From Ophiobolus disseminans (taxonomy: Eukaryota; Ascomycota; Dothideomycetes; Pleosporales; Phaeosphaeriaceae), in contig MU006221.1 in NCBI GenBank assembly GCA_010093685.1, forward strand, positions 1,023,491 to 1,087,490: a stretch of 64,000 bases of DNA. Reading direction: 5' to 3'. The notes under the pieces were generated by a model. The model was not told the origin of the DNA. It ran no database searches and was given only the letters and a program-made list of their open reading frames with translations. Position numbers and translations under genes: made by a program. Shown here one piece after another: positions 21,201 to 34,200 of this stretch (positions are counted from its first letter, which is position 1; the number at the start of each line of letters is the position of its first letter).

Positions 21201-22151
21201 TCGCCGTAATCTTCTGGCATGCTGATGTTGTACTTCTTCAAGCGATACCCCACTTTGAGTGCCTTTGCGCTCACTCACCACAAGTCGAAGCTCTGGACAT
21301 TGGAGACGTAGTATATAGAAATGAACGCTATCAAAGCACCTCCACCCCCGAAATTGCTTTGGATTTCTTGCTTGGTTAAAGTGCCTTGTTCCTCTATCCG
21401 TGTATGCTGTCCTCACAAATCTCATTCGATATCGTCGATCTTTACTATCAGCATCACGCATTTCCTTACTGGTGGTTCTCAGGTTCTGCGCGCTAAGGCA
21501 AAGTGCGAGTGAAGGCCAAAGACATCGAAAGCACAGCGAACGATCACTCCTCACAACAACAATGCATGTCAAAGGCAAGGTCTGAACGGGAAGAAGATCT
21601 ATTATACGACGAACTATCGAAGCTGCGACAAATCCGCCCATAGACCTCGGCCGTAGCCACCACCTTTTGAAACTGTCCACCATCGATGAAAGAAATGTTG
21701 CATAGCCCATGGAGATCTTCTGCCCTTCTGCTCACGTCCAAATGCTAACAGATACCTGTAAGATGATGTATAGAGCTGGTCAAACCATGGTCGCGAGGAA
21801 ATGAAAGGTCGATGTTGGAAAGGATATGCTCAAGCGGCCGATGGCCAGAGGCGGTATTAGAGCGGCCAACGAAAGGAAGATGAAGACCTGAACACACGAA
21901 GGAAGAAATGTGGTGGACGCAGGTTGCCTAGAGTCGATTGTGCCACGGAGAGTTGAGATAGTCGAACGTTGGTATTGCACAAGACCGCATCCTTAGTCGT
22001 GATAGCAAGCTGTAAGGTATATGATCGGTAGACTTCGGAAGAAGTCCCGTTGGGAAGATGATGCTGGTGGAGCGATCATGAAAAATAGTGCGTACACGAA
22101 GGTAAAGCAACGATCGAAGCCAAGCGACTCGAAAGACCGGTTGGTGCAGGC
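21201..22151. other. Intergenic, 951 bp, convergent
   Basis: Between the 3' ends of RIO2 and the two-RRM gene. Open frames here are short and have no recognised motif. One 66-codon minus frame at 21780-21980 has a hydrophobic stretch but no support as a gene; the region is more likely long 3' untranslated sequence. Confidence 0.55.
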
Positions 22152-24083
22152 TCAGTCCTCGCGACCAGCATGACGACCTGGCGAGGAGGATCCCTCACCC
22201 CCCTTGACAGGCGTCGCAGGGTTGGTCGTGGCGTCGACACCGTTCTCGGATGCGCCCTCATCGCTCGTGATGGCTCCGGCTTGGGGCGCGTGGTACATGG
22301 TTGGGCGAGCAGTGCCGAGAGTTGAGGGGACTTGTGGAGCCCAAGGCTGGCGGTAGCCACGGTGCATGAACATCTCAAACTCGTTGCCGTTCTGCGAGAC
22401 CGGCGAGATGGAGTGGTAGCGATCAGGCGTACCCAGTGCCCTAGCCTGGGCAACACCGACTTCATACTCAGCAGCACGGAAGACTCGACCCGCTGCAGTC
22501 TGTTGCTTCAGCATCTTCTGCTCGTGGGTATCGGAGAAACGGATCTGGATGAGGTGCTCCTCGCCACCCTTCTCAACGGGCTTGTTGTTGTAGTCACGGA
22601 TGACCTCGTCGCAGATCTCGCGAGTCTCGAACCTGGACAAATTAGCATGAGCGGAGGTGAAGATGAAAGCATGTTCACTTACCGAGCAAAACCGACGCCA
22701 CGGCCAGTACCGGAAGGGTCACGGAGGATGCGGCTTGAGCAGACCTTGTGTGGCTTGAAGACGGCAGCAAGCTCCTGTCGGTGTGTCAGTGAGTGTCATC
22801 AGCAGATGGAAGGCCGTACACACATGCTCGTTGTAGTTCTTGGGGATGTTTGACACGTAGAGGTTGGTGTTGCACTCGTCGGAGAACTTCTTGAGCTTGG
22901 AGTAGAAGGATTCCTGGGAACGGTAAGCATCATGCCTTGGCAATACAAGCAATGGCAAAATGACATACCCGAGCAAAGCTGACCTCGTAGCCAAGGTAGT
23001 GGAAGCCACGAATACAGTTCTCGGCATCCTCGAAGTTGTGGTACTTGATGAAGCCGAAGCTAGTGTATGGTGTCAGTAAGTGGACAAGGCAGGCAAGGAT
23101 GAGGTCACTTACCCCTTGCACAACTGGCTCTTCATGTCGATGATGGACTTGGAGCTCTGGATGTCGCCGAAACGCCTACCCCAGGTCTGGAGCATCTCGT
23201 CCGTAGTCTCTGGGAGCAACCCGCGAATGTAGACGTTGGTCTCGCCGCTCTTGTTCTCGAGGCTGCGGTCGAGTGGCTTGTGAGGCGAGCTGGGTGCGGG
23301 AATGGCCCGAGGAATGGGTGGCTCCTGATGTACCAGTGCGAGAAGGTGAGGGGCCAGGGTGGGCATGACCTGCTGCTGCTTCACCATAGGCGCCATCAGC
23401 TGGTACGGGTGAGCCAATGAGGATGGCGATGGGGTCGCACTGCTGGTGTAGACCGCACTCGGCGAACGGTCCATGATCGCGGCGCCGGCTCCATAGCGGT
23501 ACATGCCACCGCTGCCGTAAGGTGTTCCGGGGATGTCGTTCTCGTTTGAGGAGAGAGAGTCGCGACGAGGCGTCATGAGCGATGGCATCTCCGCCGAAGC
23601 CAGGCGGCCCGCCCAACCTGGTTGCATGGGGCTGTGGTCAACGGCTTGACCGTACTGATAGGCGGCCTGGGGCATGTATCCACCAGCATGGTTATACATG
23701 TTGGGCGAGGGTGCCATGCCGGCCTGCTGGCCACCGGGCATCATCTGGTACATGGAGCCGAGTACATGCTGGTTCGGAACCCACAAGCTCTGGCCCTGGA
23801 CGTGCTGGACGTTGTAGTCGGAGGAGTTACCAGACATGCCCGAGGCGGCAGACTTGGACGTCGAGGTCGAGCCGTACGAGGCGTGCATGTTGAGGGCTGC
23901 CATAGTGTTCGTCAGACTCTGCATGCCGGCTTCACCAGATGGGGACACGGGCAGACCTCGAGGGAGGTACTGGGCGGATCCATGGCCCTGGCCGCCTCCG
24001 TAGCCGTTGAGCATGTTATGTCCCTTGTATCCGGCGTGGGATGGTGCGAAGTTCTGGCGGTGTTGGCGAGGGTCGGAGGCCAT
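22152..24083 (-). CDS. Two-RRM RNA-binding protein, RBMS/MSSP-like
   Basis: Five exons (24083-23113, 23059-22969, 22913-22824, 22774-22683, 22632-22152) give 574 aa; every junction keeps phase. The N-terminal 250 residues are low-complexity, rich in Gly, Met, Ser and Gln. RRM1 starts with TNVYIRGLLPETTDEMLQTW and has RNP1-like KGFGFIKY. RRM2 has NLYVSNIPKNYNEHEL and GRGVGFARF. The pair of adjacent RRMs with SSRILRDPSGTGRGVGFARF is typical of the RBMS/MSSP single-stranded nucleic-acid-binding proteins. A likely role is mRNA binding and post-transcriptional control; targets cannot be read from sequence. The C-terminal tail is disordered (PVKGGEGSSSPGRHAGRED). Most introns sit inside the RRMs. 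Confidence 0.88.
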
Positions 24084-25060
24084 TGCGGAGATGACGTTGA
24101 CCGGGTGAAAGATGGTGGGTGGACTGATGATCGCGGACTGGAAGACCCGACAATGGAGAATCTGCTTGTAGGTCGAACAAGGTAGGCCTGAATATCACCG
24201 TAGAGACGCTCAGGGGGGGTTGAATGGGCGAGCCGATTGAGATGCAGAGAAGAACGTTGCTCTGAGGCAGAGGGTTAGCTTTTATTCCCTTGTGGTGCCA
24301 AGAAGGGAAGCCGCCGTGAGGGGTGAGCCGGTGATCGATGAGGGTGAGGACAGCCAGACCTCCCGCAAAGTTGCGGGGCAGGCTGTGTGGGCACGAGCCA
24401 TGCAGCTGAAGGAGAGACGGGATGGAAGTGAAGGAGGGCTTACCGAGTCGTAAATGTCAAACTTTTGCGATGTGCGGGGCTGGTAGTGACTCCAAAGCTA
24501 GCAAGCGTGTTAGTATCAGCGGCCGGGGTGAGGTAGCGGTGCAGGTGACTGACCTGCGAAAAGCTACAAAGAATGTGGCCACTGATGCGTATTGGTGAGA
24601 AAGAAGTGGTGATGAAAGAGTGAGGTGAGGAAGAAGAGAAGAAGACAGCACAAGATGTAGGCGAGACGAGAAGAAAAGTGGTGCGTGGGGTGGCGCCCCG
24701 GCGTCGCAGATGGGGAAAGAGCAGAGGTGGAGATGCTGTGGTGGATGTGAAGACGGCAGGCGTGCTCCACGAACGGCAGCCTCGCCCTCCACCGAGGAAG
24801 TCTCGATACCCAACACGGAGAGAAACTCACCTTCCTGAGAACTGACGCCGGAGCAATAATACGAGTAGCAATGGCGACGGCGACGGCGGTGGAGGTGGAG
24901 GAGAAGGCGCGACTTCGTGCTGCACTGCGAAATACCAGGTAATGAATGCTCCCCAAAGTGCTGTTATGATAGCAATGTCGATGTTTTGCTTGCGGATGAA
25001 GCTGCAGCGCGTGTACTGCCTGCTCGCTGCTGTGGGCAAAGTGCCGCTTTAATATCACCA
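24084..25060 (-). other. Upstream region of the RRM gene with likely leader introns
   Basis: On the minus strand I see an intron candidate at 24443-24262 (donor GTAAGC, branch GCTAAC, acceptor TGCCTCAG). A short untranslated exon at about 24497-24444 precedes it, itself preceded by a strong acceptor (branch ACTAAC, CTTGCTAG). At least one further donor (GTCAGT or GTGAGT) lies upstream. No protein-coding frame is supported, so this appears to be a spliced 5' leader and promoter. Confidence 0.5.
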
Positions 25061-27525
25061 AGTGCAGTCGTGTGCCGCTACCATCTGTACAAGCCAGGGA
25101 TACAATTCTTCAAGCGCTGTGTATGATCTCAAAGTGCGAGGTGGCATCAGTCGTGTATTCTTTCTGCATCCGCGGCACGGCCATGCTTCTTTCAGACGGG
25201 CGTGTAGCAGTCTCGAGATGACGAGGCGCCTTCGTCGGCTGCGAGGCTTCTACTTCAAGCGGCTTGCTCCCCGCAGAATGCATGCAGCCATACCGCCCTT
25301 GCAGTAGGGCTGAACATGAACTGCCCAACAGGAATATTCGAGGAGGCGGCTTGCGCGCTGGGAAGCGCGAACAGTGTGGCCCATCTGCTGGCGGGCCGCA
25401 GCGTCTTGCATGGTGTTGGAGATACGACCTGTCGCTTTTTCGCATCTGCACTTCCTTCAGCTGTCGGGTGCCCGCGATGGCTCGCACTGAGCCTGACGAG
25501 GCGCATGTCTCTGTTTGACATCAGATGTACCTGTACTGTGTTAGTGAGGATACACAAAGCGCTCACAACAAGCTACAACCTGGCCGTCACCCACCTTTTA
25601 GGAGCTTAAACCAGCCTAGTAAAAAGGTGCATCTGCAGAACCCTGTATCTCCCGCGACATGCCGGCGCGGTGGAGCGAGTGGCAGCCGTTGCTAGGTCGA
25701 GGCCTCGAGTCAATGTGCAATGCCTGTAGCCCCACGCCCCAACGTTGAAGACGCCCCTCAGGTGACCTGGAGGACCTCTGCAGCTGCAATTTAGACTAGC
25801 TTGCAAACCCTGAGCCAGCAAAAGATATCCCATGTCGTCTCTGCGACGACAATGCAGTAGCAAGGGCATTGCGTTAGCACCTGTCCACGCTTGCTTGATC
25901 AATCCAGAAGTGTTACTCCTGCGCAAGACAACAAGGTGAGTGCGCTGTGTACGAGTGGTCTCCTTCTGCCATTGATATAGGTTGGGCATCACTTCACCTG
26001 TAAGAGACTCGCGGTGAGCACATGTGAGAGAGGGAAGAAACTCCACTAACCCTGATCTTCTGCAAACAGCCCCAAGGAGCCTCGTCTGCTCTGAAGTACT
26101 ACGACCTTCGCTCAATGGAGACGTGGCCGCTTCCTCGCGTGCTGCGTGGGCGTAGGTGCACTGATTACCGTGTCGCATATATGCTACGCAGCTATCCGGA
26201 AAATCGTTCGGTTGCTGAAACGGGACCATAAGTTTGAGGTAGGTAGCATGCCGAGCTACGAAGTAAGATACGATTGCTTACAACGGGAACCAGTGAGTGC
26301 GCCGGGGATACTGGGGTCCATGTACAAGAGGCGTCCGGCCACAAAGCCCGTTGGCTGGATGTCACATGGCATGCCTGCCTGGCTCCTGGAATGTCATGTA
26401 TGCTGTACGCGTTGGGCACTACGAGCTTCTTTCCTGGGCTTCTGAACCAGTGCCATCCTTTTGCCCTCGGAGAGTCAGACGTTGGCTTCGCCGCGATCTC
26501 GGTGACGTTACCTCCACTCAACCTCAAACCTGGTTATTGGAACTTGTCGCTACCGCAAGTCGTGAGAAGATGAGAGTGTTTCGGTCGGTGTTTGCTCGCT
26601 TACAGGCCGCATCCCCGATGTTGTACACGACAGATGCAGTTCAGCCATATTCGTATGAGCTTCGCAAGGGTCATGAAAATCCAGCGAGAACTTTTGGCAG
26701 GTGACTGGTGGATCAACTTGGCCGCTGCCGGTACCTACCTGCCCAAGTACTACAGCTTTTGGAAAATGGAGTAGAACGTAGAAGCCAGTGCATTGAAGAC
26801 CTCCTGGCTACTATATTAGGTTTCACTAACCTTGGTATAGTAACCAGAGAACCTCCACGCTGCGGTATCTCCACCAGTACCTGATTTTGAACGTGTTGGG
26901 AGCAGCCCGTGACCACATACCAGGATATGCCAATTGACTCGGTCCCTTGCAGCATCCAAGGACGAAAATCCAGCAAAAAGTCTCGCAATCCACAGTGCAC
27001 ATGCGAAGCCTCTTTTGGATTTGGAGCTGTGGTGCTGGTGTTGCTGTTGGGCTCTGAAGTTGGATGTGCCCAACAATGTTCTTTTAAGGAAGGTAGTTCT
27101 GCATCACGACCGCCACGAACAAGTTACGCCCCGAAGAGATGAAGACAAGAGCCCAATTGATGAGAAAACTTGCGATGGTTGAGGTCGTAACAAGCGATCG
27201 ACCGGACTTGCCTATGCTTAAGCCGGCCAATCGGGGTTCGGACCACAAACCGCTAGCGGAATTTTCGACTCTCACCGCAGGCTTCACAGCATTAGTCCAG
27301 GCAACGGTATATAGACGAGGTGAGATGTCAGGTGCTTCATGAAGTGGATCGGAAATTATAGGCGTAATCTAAGTGGTATCTACACTCGCAGATTGAGACG
27401 GTATATAGATATCCCTGTGAAAGCAGAAACGACACCTTCATCCAACTCACCCTATGCCGCAAAGGGAACGCCACACCTCCTCAATATCTACCCTAGAAAT
27501 GCTGATATAAACTTGGTCGTCACGA
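25061..27525. other. Gene-poor 2.5-kb stretch
   Basis: Between the RRM promoter and the 3' end of the reductase gene. Many overlapping open frames of 80-207 codons exist on both strands, none with a recognisable domain, so frame openness is uninformative here. One spliced candidate (25832-26231) is listed separately. No transposon or RNA gene was recognised. Confidence 0.5.
25832..26231 (+). CDS. Weak candidate three-exon small gene
   Basis: Exons 25832-25935, 25981-25999 and 26070-26231 join in phase to a 94-aa product. It starts MSSLRRQCSSKGIALAPVHA, a basic presequence-like N-terminus. Introns have donors GTGAGT and GTAAGA; the second has an ACTAAC branch site and a CAAACAG acceptor. The middle exon is only 19 nt. 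No family is recognised, and a 207-codon antisense frame overlaps it. It could be a lineage-specific gene or chance. Confidence 0.25.
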
Positions 27526-29668
27526 TCATGACCAGACATCTTCCTGGTACTGGTTGGATGCCCTCATGGCCTTGACGATCTCCTCGCCCTTCGTTTCCGA
27601 TACGTTCCTGTACTTGCTGATGATCTTGCCAAGCAGGGTGTTGACTTCGCGGGCCATATGCGCTGCATCACCACAGACGTAGAAGTAGGCCTTCTGCTCG
27701 AGAAGCTTGTTGACCTCCTCACCATACTCCTCAATCTTATTCTGAACATAGACCTTCTTTGGGCCATCTCGTGAGAAAGCTGTGTGGATTTCAAACTTAT
27801 CGCCGAGATCCTCTCGGTATTTCTGTGTTGTTGTTAGTAATGTTTCGCGTGTAGTTGGTGAATTGATGACTGACCTTCCACTCGTTTGCGTACATAAAAT
27901 CCTCAGACTGCTTTCTGCAGCCGAAGAACAAGATGGTCTTTCCAACATTCTGCCCAGCCTTGGCCTGTGCAGCTCGCTCTTGAATGAAGCCTCGGAAGGG
28001 TGCAACACCGGTACCGGGGCCAACCATGACGATGGGCTTTGAGGGATCTGAAGGGAGCTTGAAGTTCGAGTGTCGCACGTGGACGGGAACATGGATACCA
28101 TCGTACTTGTTGCGTGGTCCAGTAATCGCGTAGTTCAGGCCATGGGGATCGGGGTTCGGCTCACCGTGCTGCTTTTGCTTGAGTGCCAAGAGGTAGTTGG
28201 TGGTAACGCCCTTCAACACGTGTGGTGCACCAGGCTTCTCCAGCGACTCGACGATGGCAGTAATTGAGATCTTGTTCTTCTGAACATGCGACGAGGATGA
28301 AATGGAGTAATAGCGTGGTTGCAGCTTGAGCAGGCCTTCGAAGATGAACGAGAAAGGAATCTTGGACCATATCTGTCCCTTTCCGGAGATTTCAAGTAGT
28401 TGCGCAAGGTTGAGGTTGCGGTCGGCCACCTGCTGTTTGAAGTAGTCCTTGTCACCACCGAGTTTGACCATCTCCGCCTTGATGTCTTCATTGGGTGCGA
28501 ATTGGGCGATGGTGGAGACTAGCTGACGGGAGACGGCGGCGCCGATCTCCACATGGAACCGAAGAGCTGCATCGTAGGTAGTTGGCGAGGGGAATGGAAC
28601 CTTGGCGGTGGGGTCGAGACCCTTGACGGCGATGACAGTGTGACGTTTGTCGTCCTTCCCAAGAACCTTGAACAGACGGTCGACTTCCCTGCCGGCATTG
28701 TTGGGCCAGATTGCAATGTGGTCTCCAGTGGTGTACGACAAGTTGGAACCCTCGATGTTGATTTCCATGTGCAAGCAGTTCCGCTCTTTGGTTGTGAAAA
28801 GCTCGTATGATTCGATGATGGGCGCGATGTAGGGGTTGTTGGCGTTGAAGGGTCCCTTCTGAGACCCCTCGAGGTGGTTCTTGTTCGGCTCGCCTAGGTA
28901 GACAGTGTCGTCCTCGGCGCTAAGCTCCGACTTCTCGGTGATCTCAAACACAGGCTCGTACTCGGCTTCGCGCTCTTCCAGGCTCATTTTCTCGGTGACG
29001 GCGGCCCACATGGGCTCCTTCCAGGCGAGAAAGTCTTCCTCCATCGTGCCAGCACCGTCGTCGCCCTCGCCCGCAGCACCCAGTCTGGTTGCGCCCAGCC
29101 TGGTCAGGTACTTGTCGACATTGCGGACCATGGAGTTGTAGTGCTCGTATGTGTTGTTGCCGAGGCCGAAAGCGACGTAGTTGAGCTTGCCGAGGGGCTT
29201 GTCGTCCATGCTGCCGCCCTCGCTGAAGCTGATGTCCTCGGAGCCGATAAACTCGTAGAACTCGACGGCGTTGTCGGTGGGCTCACCCTCGCCGTAGGTA
29301 GCGAGGACGAAGACGGCGAGCTTGTCGTCGGGGAAGTTGTCTAGGTTCTCGAAGTCGTACTCCTCCAGGTCTGCCACCATGGTTTGGAGGCCGAAGCGGG
29401 AGTGCCCCTCCTTGGACAGGCGGGAGGCATAGTCCTCCGCCGTGCCTGTCTGGCTACCGTAGAAGACGACGCAGTTCTTGTCCGTCTGCTCCATCTTCTC
29501 GATGATGTTGCGCGACTTGCCGGCCTTTGCTGCGCCATTGGCGTTTGCCAGCGAGTTGCCGTAGGGGTCTCCATAGACGCCCCAGTACGTGCCTTTGGTG
29601 AAGTAGGCGACAGTTCCGATGAGGAGTGCCGCCAGCACGATAATGTCCAGGGTGTCAAGCTGCGCCAT
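27526..29668 (-). CDS. NCP1: NADPH-cytochrome P450 reductase
   Basis: An ER-anchored diflavin enzyme that passes electrons from NADPH through FAD and FMN to P450s (including sterol 14-demethylase and C22-desaturase) and to squalene epoxidase. Two exons, 29668-27875 and 27822-27526, give 696 aa, the normal length. A membrane anchor is visible at about residues 8-25 (DIIVLAALLIGTVAYF). The FMN domain has YGSQTGTAEDY and ATYGEGEPTDNA; the FAD domain has RYYSISSSS. The NADPH domain has GPGTGVAPFRGF and YVCGDAAHMA, and the C-terminus is DVWS with the stacking Trp. The 52-nt intron (GTCAGT to ACACAG) joins NEWK to KYRED in phase. No residue expected for catalysis is missing. Confidence 0.97.
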
Positions 29669-31250
29669 GGTGGTGGGAGTGTCTGCGAGGACGTCAAAAG
29701 GTGCCGAGGGGTCCTGCGAAGTTTGACACTGTAGTCACTCGCGCCAGAAGAGGAAAGGCGGTGACAATATTTGGATGCGGCGTGCTGAGGGCGGAGGGTC
29801 GGTTGTTGAGTGGCGGCCGTGCGTCGAGCTGTGTCTGCGCTTATCGCCTGGTGTGAGGCTGAGAGGCGAGCTGTAAGGTCTGACACCAGCAGCACGGCGG
29901 GTTCCTCTTCTCTATTCTTTGTCTTACAGCGACGTGTCCAAAAGTGTTGCCGTCACTGACTGCCTCTGCCGTGCTGAGCTTACCGCTGAGTCGGAACTTC
30001 GGTGATGCTTCGGTTAGGACGCTGGAATTCCGCGCTGCACGCTTGTGATAGACCGATGGCGGCGGGACTTGGCCAGACCTCCGACATTCGCTGCCATCCG
30101 ACCCCACACTGGAAAACACTTCCGCGCTCTGTGGAGAAGAAGCCAAGTCAAGACGTCGAGAATCGTACAAGACCGGCAGCGGGATATCACGGAAATTTGA
30201 TGCGATGGTTCCCTGCCCAGGGTGTTCACAGACTCTGCATTCGGACGGAGTCGAAAAGAAGAAATACAATGGCTCTTCCGAGCCAAGCCACTCATCCACT
30301 GATGGTCTTGTCTTCGGAGTGATATCAAGATAGATCAGGCTTCAACAGTAGTAATGCTGAGCCATCGTGACAGATTTCCAGCTCGTTGACAAAGTGTGAG
30401 ATATGTCTAACTACCTCGGCCAGGTACCTCGCGTGCACCGCACGTGCATGTCAGACGCTCCAAACGTACTGTGGTACTAATGTATCCCAGCTCTTTTAGT
30501 TTGCCAGTACCCAGCACACCCCTCACCAACGAAATGCGAATACATCAAGTCATGCTACAAGTCGCTTCCAAGGTCCTCAGTTCTTGACACATGCCAAAAA
30601 GGGTTGGGCCAAGTATATTACTTGTTTCGTTTGAGCCCAATGAAACGTGTGCAGAGGGGCGTACAAGGCAATTGCTATCAAGCCCTGTGCGAAGAGCCAT
30701 TGGCAATGGTCAACGGGCTACAGTACCCGTGAAAGTGTGTTGCATATGATGGGAACACGGTCTTTCCATGTCGCTCCCGCAAGTCCCGTCAGCCCGTGCA
30801 TGATCAGAGGTTGAGCCGGCTACCAAGCTTTTCGAGCATGTCCCAACGTTGTACAGTGGGTCAGTCGTGCGGCAGGGTCCATACATCGGACTGGCTCCAC
30901 TTGAATGGACAGTCTGTACTCACCTCCGTCGATTGCCCATGACCTGGTAGCGGCTGGTGAGTAAATGAACCATCTCAACCACGTGCGGGCAGAGGCAATA
31001 TCGGCACGCACGTTGGATCTCCAGCTGCCGCGCCGAATGGAGATCCAACGACGATCCAGCCACCAATGCAGACTAGCAGATGGTGGCATCCAGGAACGAG
31101 GCAGGGGTTCCGGCGATTTGGACCATCACCACAAAGATGCATGACTGACACTGCTCCCCCCATCCGGCGCCCGCACCCAGCGCACACGACCCCGAACAGC
31201 CCGCCGTCGTCTCCGCAGCCCCAGACGATGCGCCATTCGCGGTTGGCGGC
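29669..31250. promoter_or_regulatory. Divergent 1.6-kb upstream region of CPR and TAO3
   Basis: Between two start codons on opposite strands. Open frames here are short and unconvincing. I see no repeat or RNA gene. It presumably carries both promoters and leaders. Confidence 0.5.
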
Positions 31251-34200
31251 ATGTGTAAGTCCTCCCGCCCGCAGTCGCTATGTCGTCGTCCAGCCATGGG
31301 AGCTACCGTGAAACACAGTCGACGGAGCGACCCTCCACCCAGTGATGGGCCGTGTCATGCGCGGCCCCTTCTGGACGTCGTCGTTTTCTTTTCTGCAAAC
31401 TCGCGCTGACCCCTACTGTGCCTCGCGCAGCGGCTTCCTTCCCCCTCCTGCAAGCCCGACCCGCTGCTGGGAATGCGTCGCACCATATAGAGCACCCCTC
31501 CTCGGCCTCCCGCGAGCCCAGCCAGACGCGCGGACGCGCACTCACGGCCTCGTCGCGCACCACCCGCTCGCCGCGCTCCCAGACACCCGCCCTCGCCCTC
31601 GCCAGCAGCAACTCGAGCCCCGACCGCACCCTGGGCACCCTCGAGCGCAAGCCCTCGGGCTCCTACGCCCACAACCGCAACACGTCCATCGTCCATGGCA
31701 TCCAGCACTCGCGCAACACCAGCTTCGTGAACTCCCCGGCCACGAGCCCACTGAGTCCCCAAGCCATCGCCGCGGCCGGGGCCACTCTCGATGGAGCAGT
31801 CATGTCCCAGGAGTCTATAGTCGAGGCCTTTGCGGCCAACGGCACCCCGCCCGCCGCACCCACGACCAACGGGGCCAGCAAGCCTGAACGCGCGCCCAGC
31901 GCCCGCTCGTCGCGGAAGGGCCACAACCACCACCGCTCGCAGTCGCGCCACCCCCAGCATGCCCACGAGCTCAAGACGGTCGGCGAGTATGCGCTGCACC
32001 ACCTCTTCAACTCCTTCATCGGCCAGGCCGAGCAGAAGATCAACCAGTGCATGACCGACCGCGGCCAGCCCGAGGCCCGCGTCGAGCTGGTCTGCGGGCC
32101 AGGCGTCGACCCCAACTTCGACCAGCTGATAGCAGCCCTCGGACACATCGCCCGCCCCAAGCCGAAGCCCCTCATCGACTCCATCATGCTGTGGCGCAAG
32201 GCGAAGAGCGAGGAGGCCTCCAAGCAGCGCACGCAGCTGCTCAATGCCCGCCACGCCGTGGCGCTGCCCCCCTCTGGGCTGCCGCGCCGAAACACGGAAC
32301 CTCTCCACATGCATGGCGACAGCACGTCTTCAGCATCCATGGCTGGGCCCGAGCATCTGCTTGTGCTGCAACAGACCGTGACGCAGGCGGAGCAGCGCTC
32401 GACTGTATCGACATACATCCTATGCCGCGTACTGATTGAAATAATGACCCAAACTGATCTCCAGAACCTCACCTTCGACATGGCCGATCGCCTGCTCGGA
32501 CTCTTCTACGGCCAGCTGAGCACACTCGACCCGGACCTGGTGGAGATCTCGCCCCTCAACTTCGCTAACTGGACCGTGTACAGCCACCTATTGGGGGTCC
32601 TGAGTAGTCTCATACCCGAGTACGTGCAGGACAAGTTCGTCACCGACCTGAAAGGTGTGGACCGTCAAATGGCGTTGAAGAACCAGTACAACAGGGACGC
32701 CGAAGCTAGGGGAGCTTTGCTCATACGTGCCCTGCGCAACGTGAAGGTGAAGACCTCCCCCGAAGACGCGTGGGACCGCTCCTGCGACTTCATGTTCTCC
32801 ATGGCCAAGCTCTACACTAGCGCTCACGGCCAGCCAATCAAGTATGCCTACTGCCAAGTATTACGCGAAATGCTCCTACGGGTGGCAGCAAATGCTACAA
32901 CAGAGATCAACAGTCCGAAGTGGAAGCCAGTGCTTGACATGATGAAACAGCGAACATCCATACTCTTGGGGAAACCGAAGCACTGGCATGAGGCATTTCC
33001 GCTCATGGTGGCGCTGCTCTGTGTTTCGCCAGTGGAGTCTTTCCTGTCACAATGGCTCGCCCTTGCATTGGCGACCCAACCAAAACTCAAGGAGCGCGCC
33101 ACCAGGGCCATCGCACTCCGCGGTATCTGCCGTCTTGTGTGGACCTACTTGTATCGACGCGGGACCGAGCCGCCCGAATTGGCCGTTGTACGGTTAGAAG
33201 AAGTCACAAGAATGATCTTTCAACCTGGTAGGAGGTCGTACCTTTCTACTGAGCCTGCCATAGCAGAGCCGTTGATTCAACTAACGCGGATGATCGGGTT
33301 CAAGTACCAGGATTTGTGCTTCAGGACAGTCATTTTTCCCCTGCTCAATTCCGAGATGTTCACGTCGAACCGCGACCTTCGCGTCGAGAACCTCGAGCCG
33401 GACCGCGTAGTCATTGGCATCCGCTCTTTTCTCGCCATCATGACAGACCTGGAAAACGGAGTACAACCGCCCTTTCCAATCACATTCGACTTTGATCCAA
33501 ACGGAATACTAACCGAGTCTTCCTCGCTTCCCATGAGCCCGCGCCCGTTACAATCGCTCTCACTCAAGTCCACGCTCAAGGACGAGCGATTGTCCAGACC
33601 AGTAAACTTCAATGGCTTTGCTGAGGTCGCGAGAGACTACTACATACGGTTTTGCAAGATTCTAGGGGAGATTACAATCATCTGCGACAATGCATTCGGT
33701 GGACAAGCTGTTCTCGACGAAAAGTTTTCGTTGCAAACGCCGAAAACACCAATGTCAGAAGCATTCAGCTTTAGTCGCCGCGAAGACCATCAGGCTCCTG
33801 CAGATCCTCGGCAAGCCTTCTATGACCTTTTACACGTCGCTGTGCAGGCTCTTCCTCGTTGTCTGTCGCCACATATCCCTTTCAACTCGCTTGTCAACCT
33901 GCTATGTACTGGAACCGCCCATGTACAGAGCAATATCGCCGCTTCTTCGGCACAGTCTCTTAAATCGATTGCGCGACAGTCTCATGCGCAACAAGTGACG
34001 ATTGGATTTGCACGATTTATATTCAACTTTGATGATCGCTACGCTACCATGTCTGATGGGGGTATGCTCGGTGCAGGTCACATTGAGAGTACGTTGAGGC
34101 TATACGTTGAACTCCTTCAAATCTGGATCGAAGAGATCAAGCACAAAACACGCAAAGCGGCACTCGATACACCAGACGATGGCTCAGGCAATCGAGCCGC

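Noticed and set aside
25606..26229. 207-codon minus-strand open frame
   Set aside because: No domain, odd composition, no splice or start support; several overlapping frames on both strands are equally open here.
26274..26774. Overlapping plus frames with protein-like stretches (for example YSYELRKGHENP and DWWINLAAAGTYL)
   Set aside because: The stretches lie in different frames and no intron of normal size joins them in phase. Impression of protein-likeness alone is not enough.
31355..32314. 319-codon minus-strand open frame
   Set aside because: It is antisense to the Ser/Pro/Ala-rich, GC-biased N-terminus of TAO3/PAG1. No family similarity.
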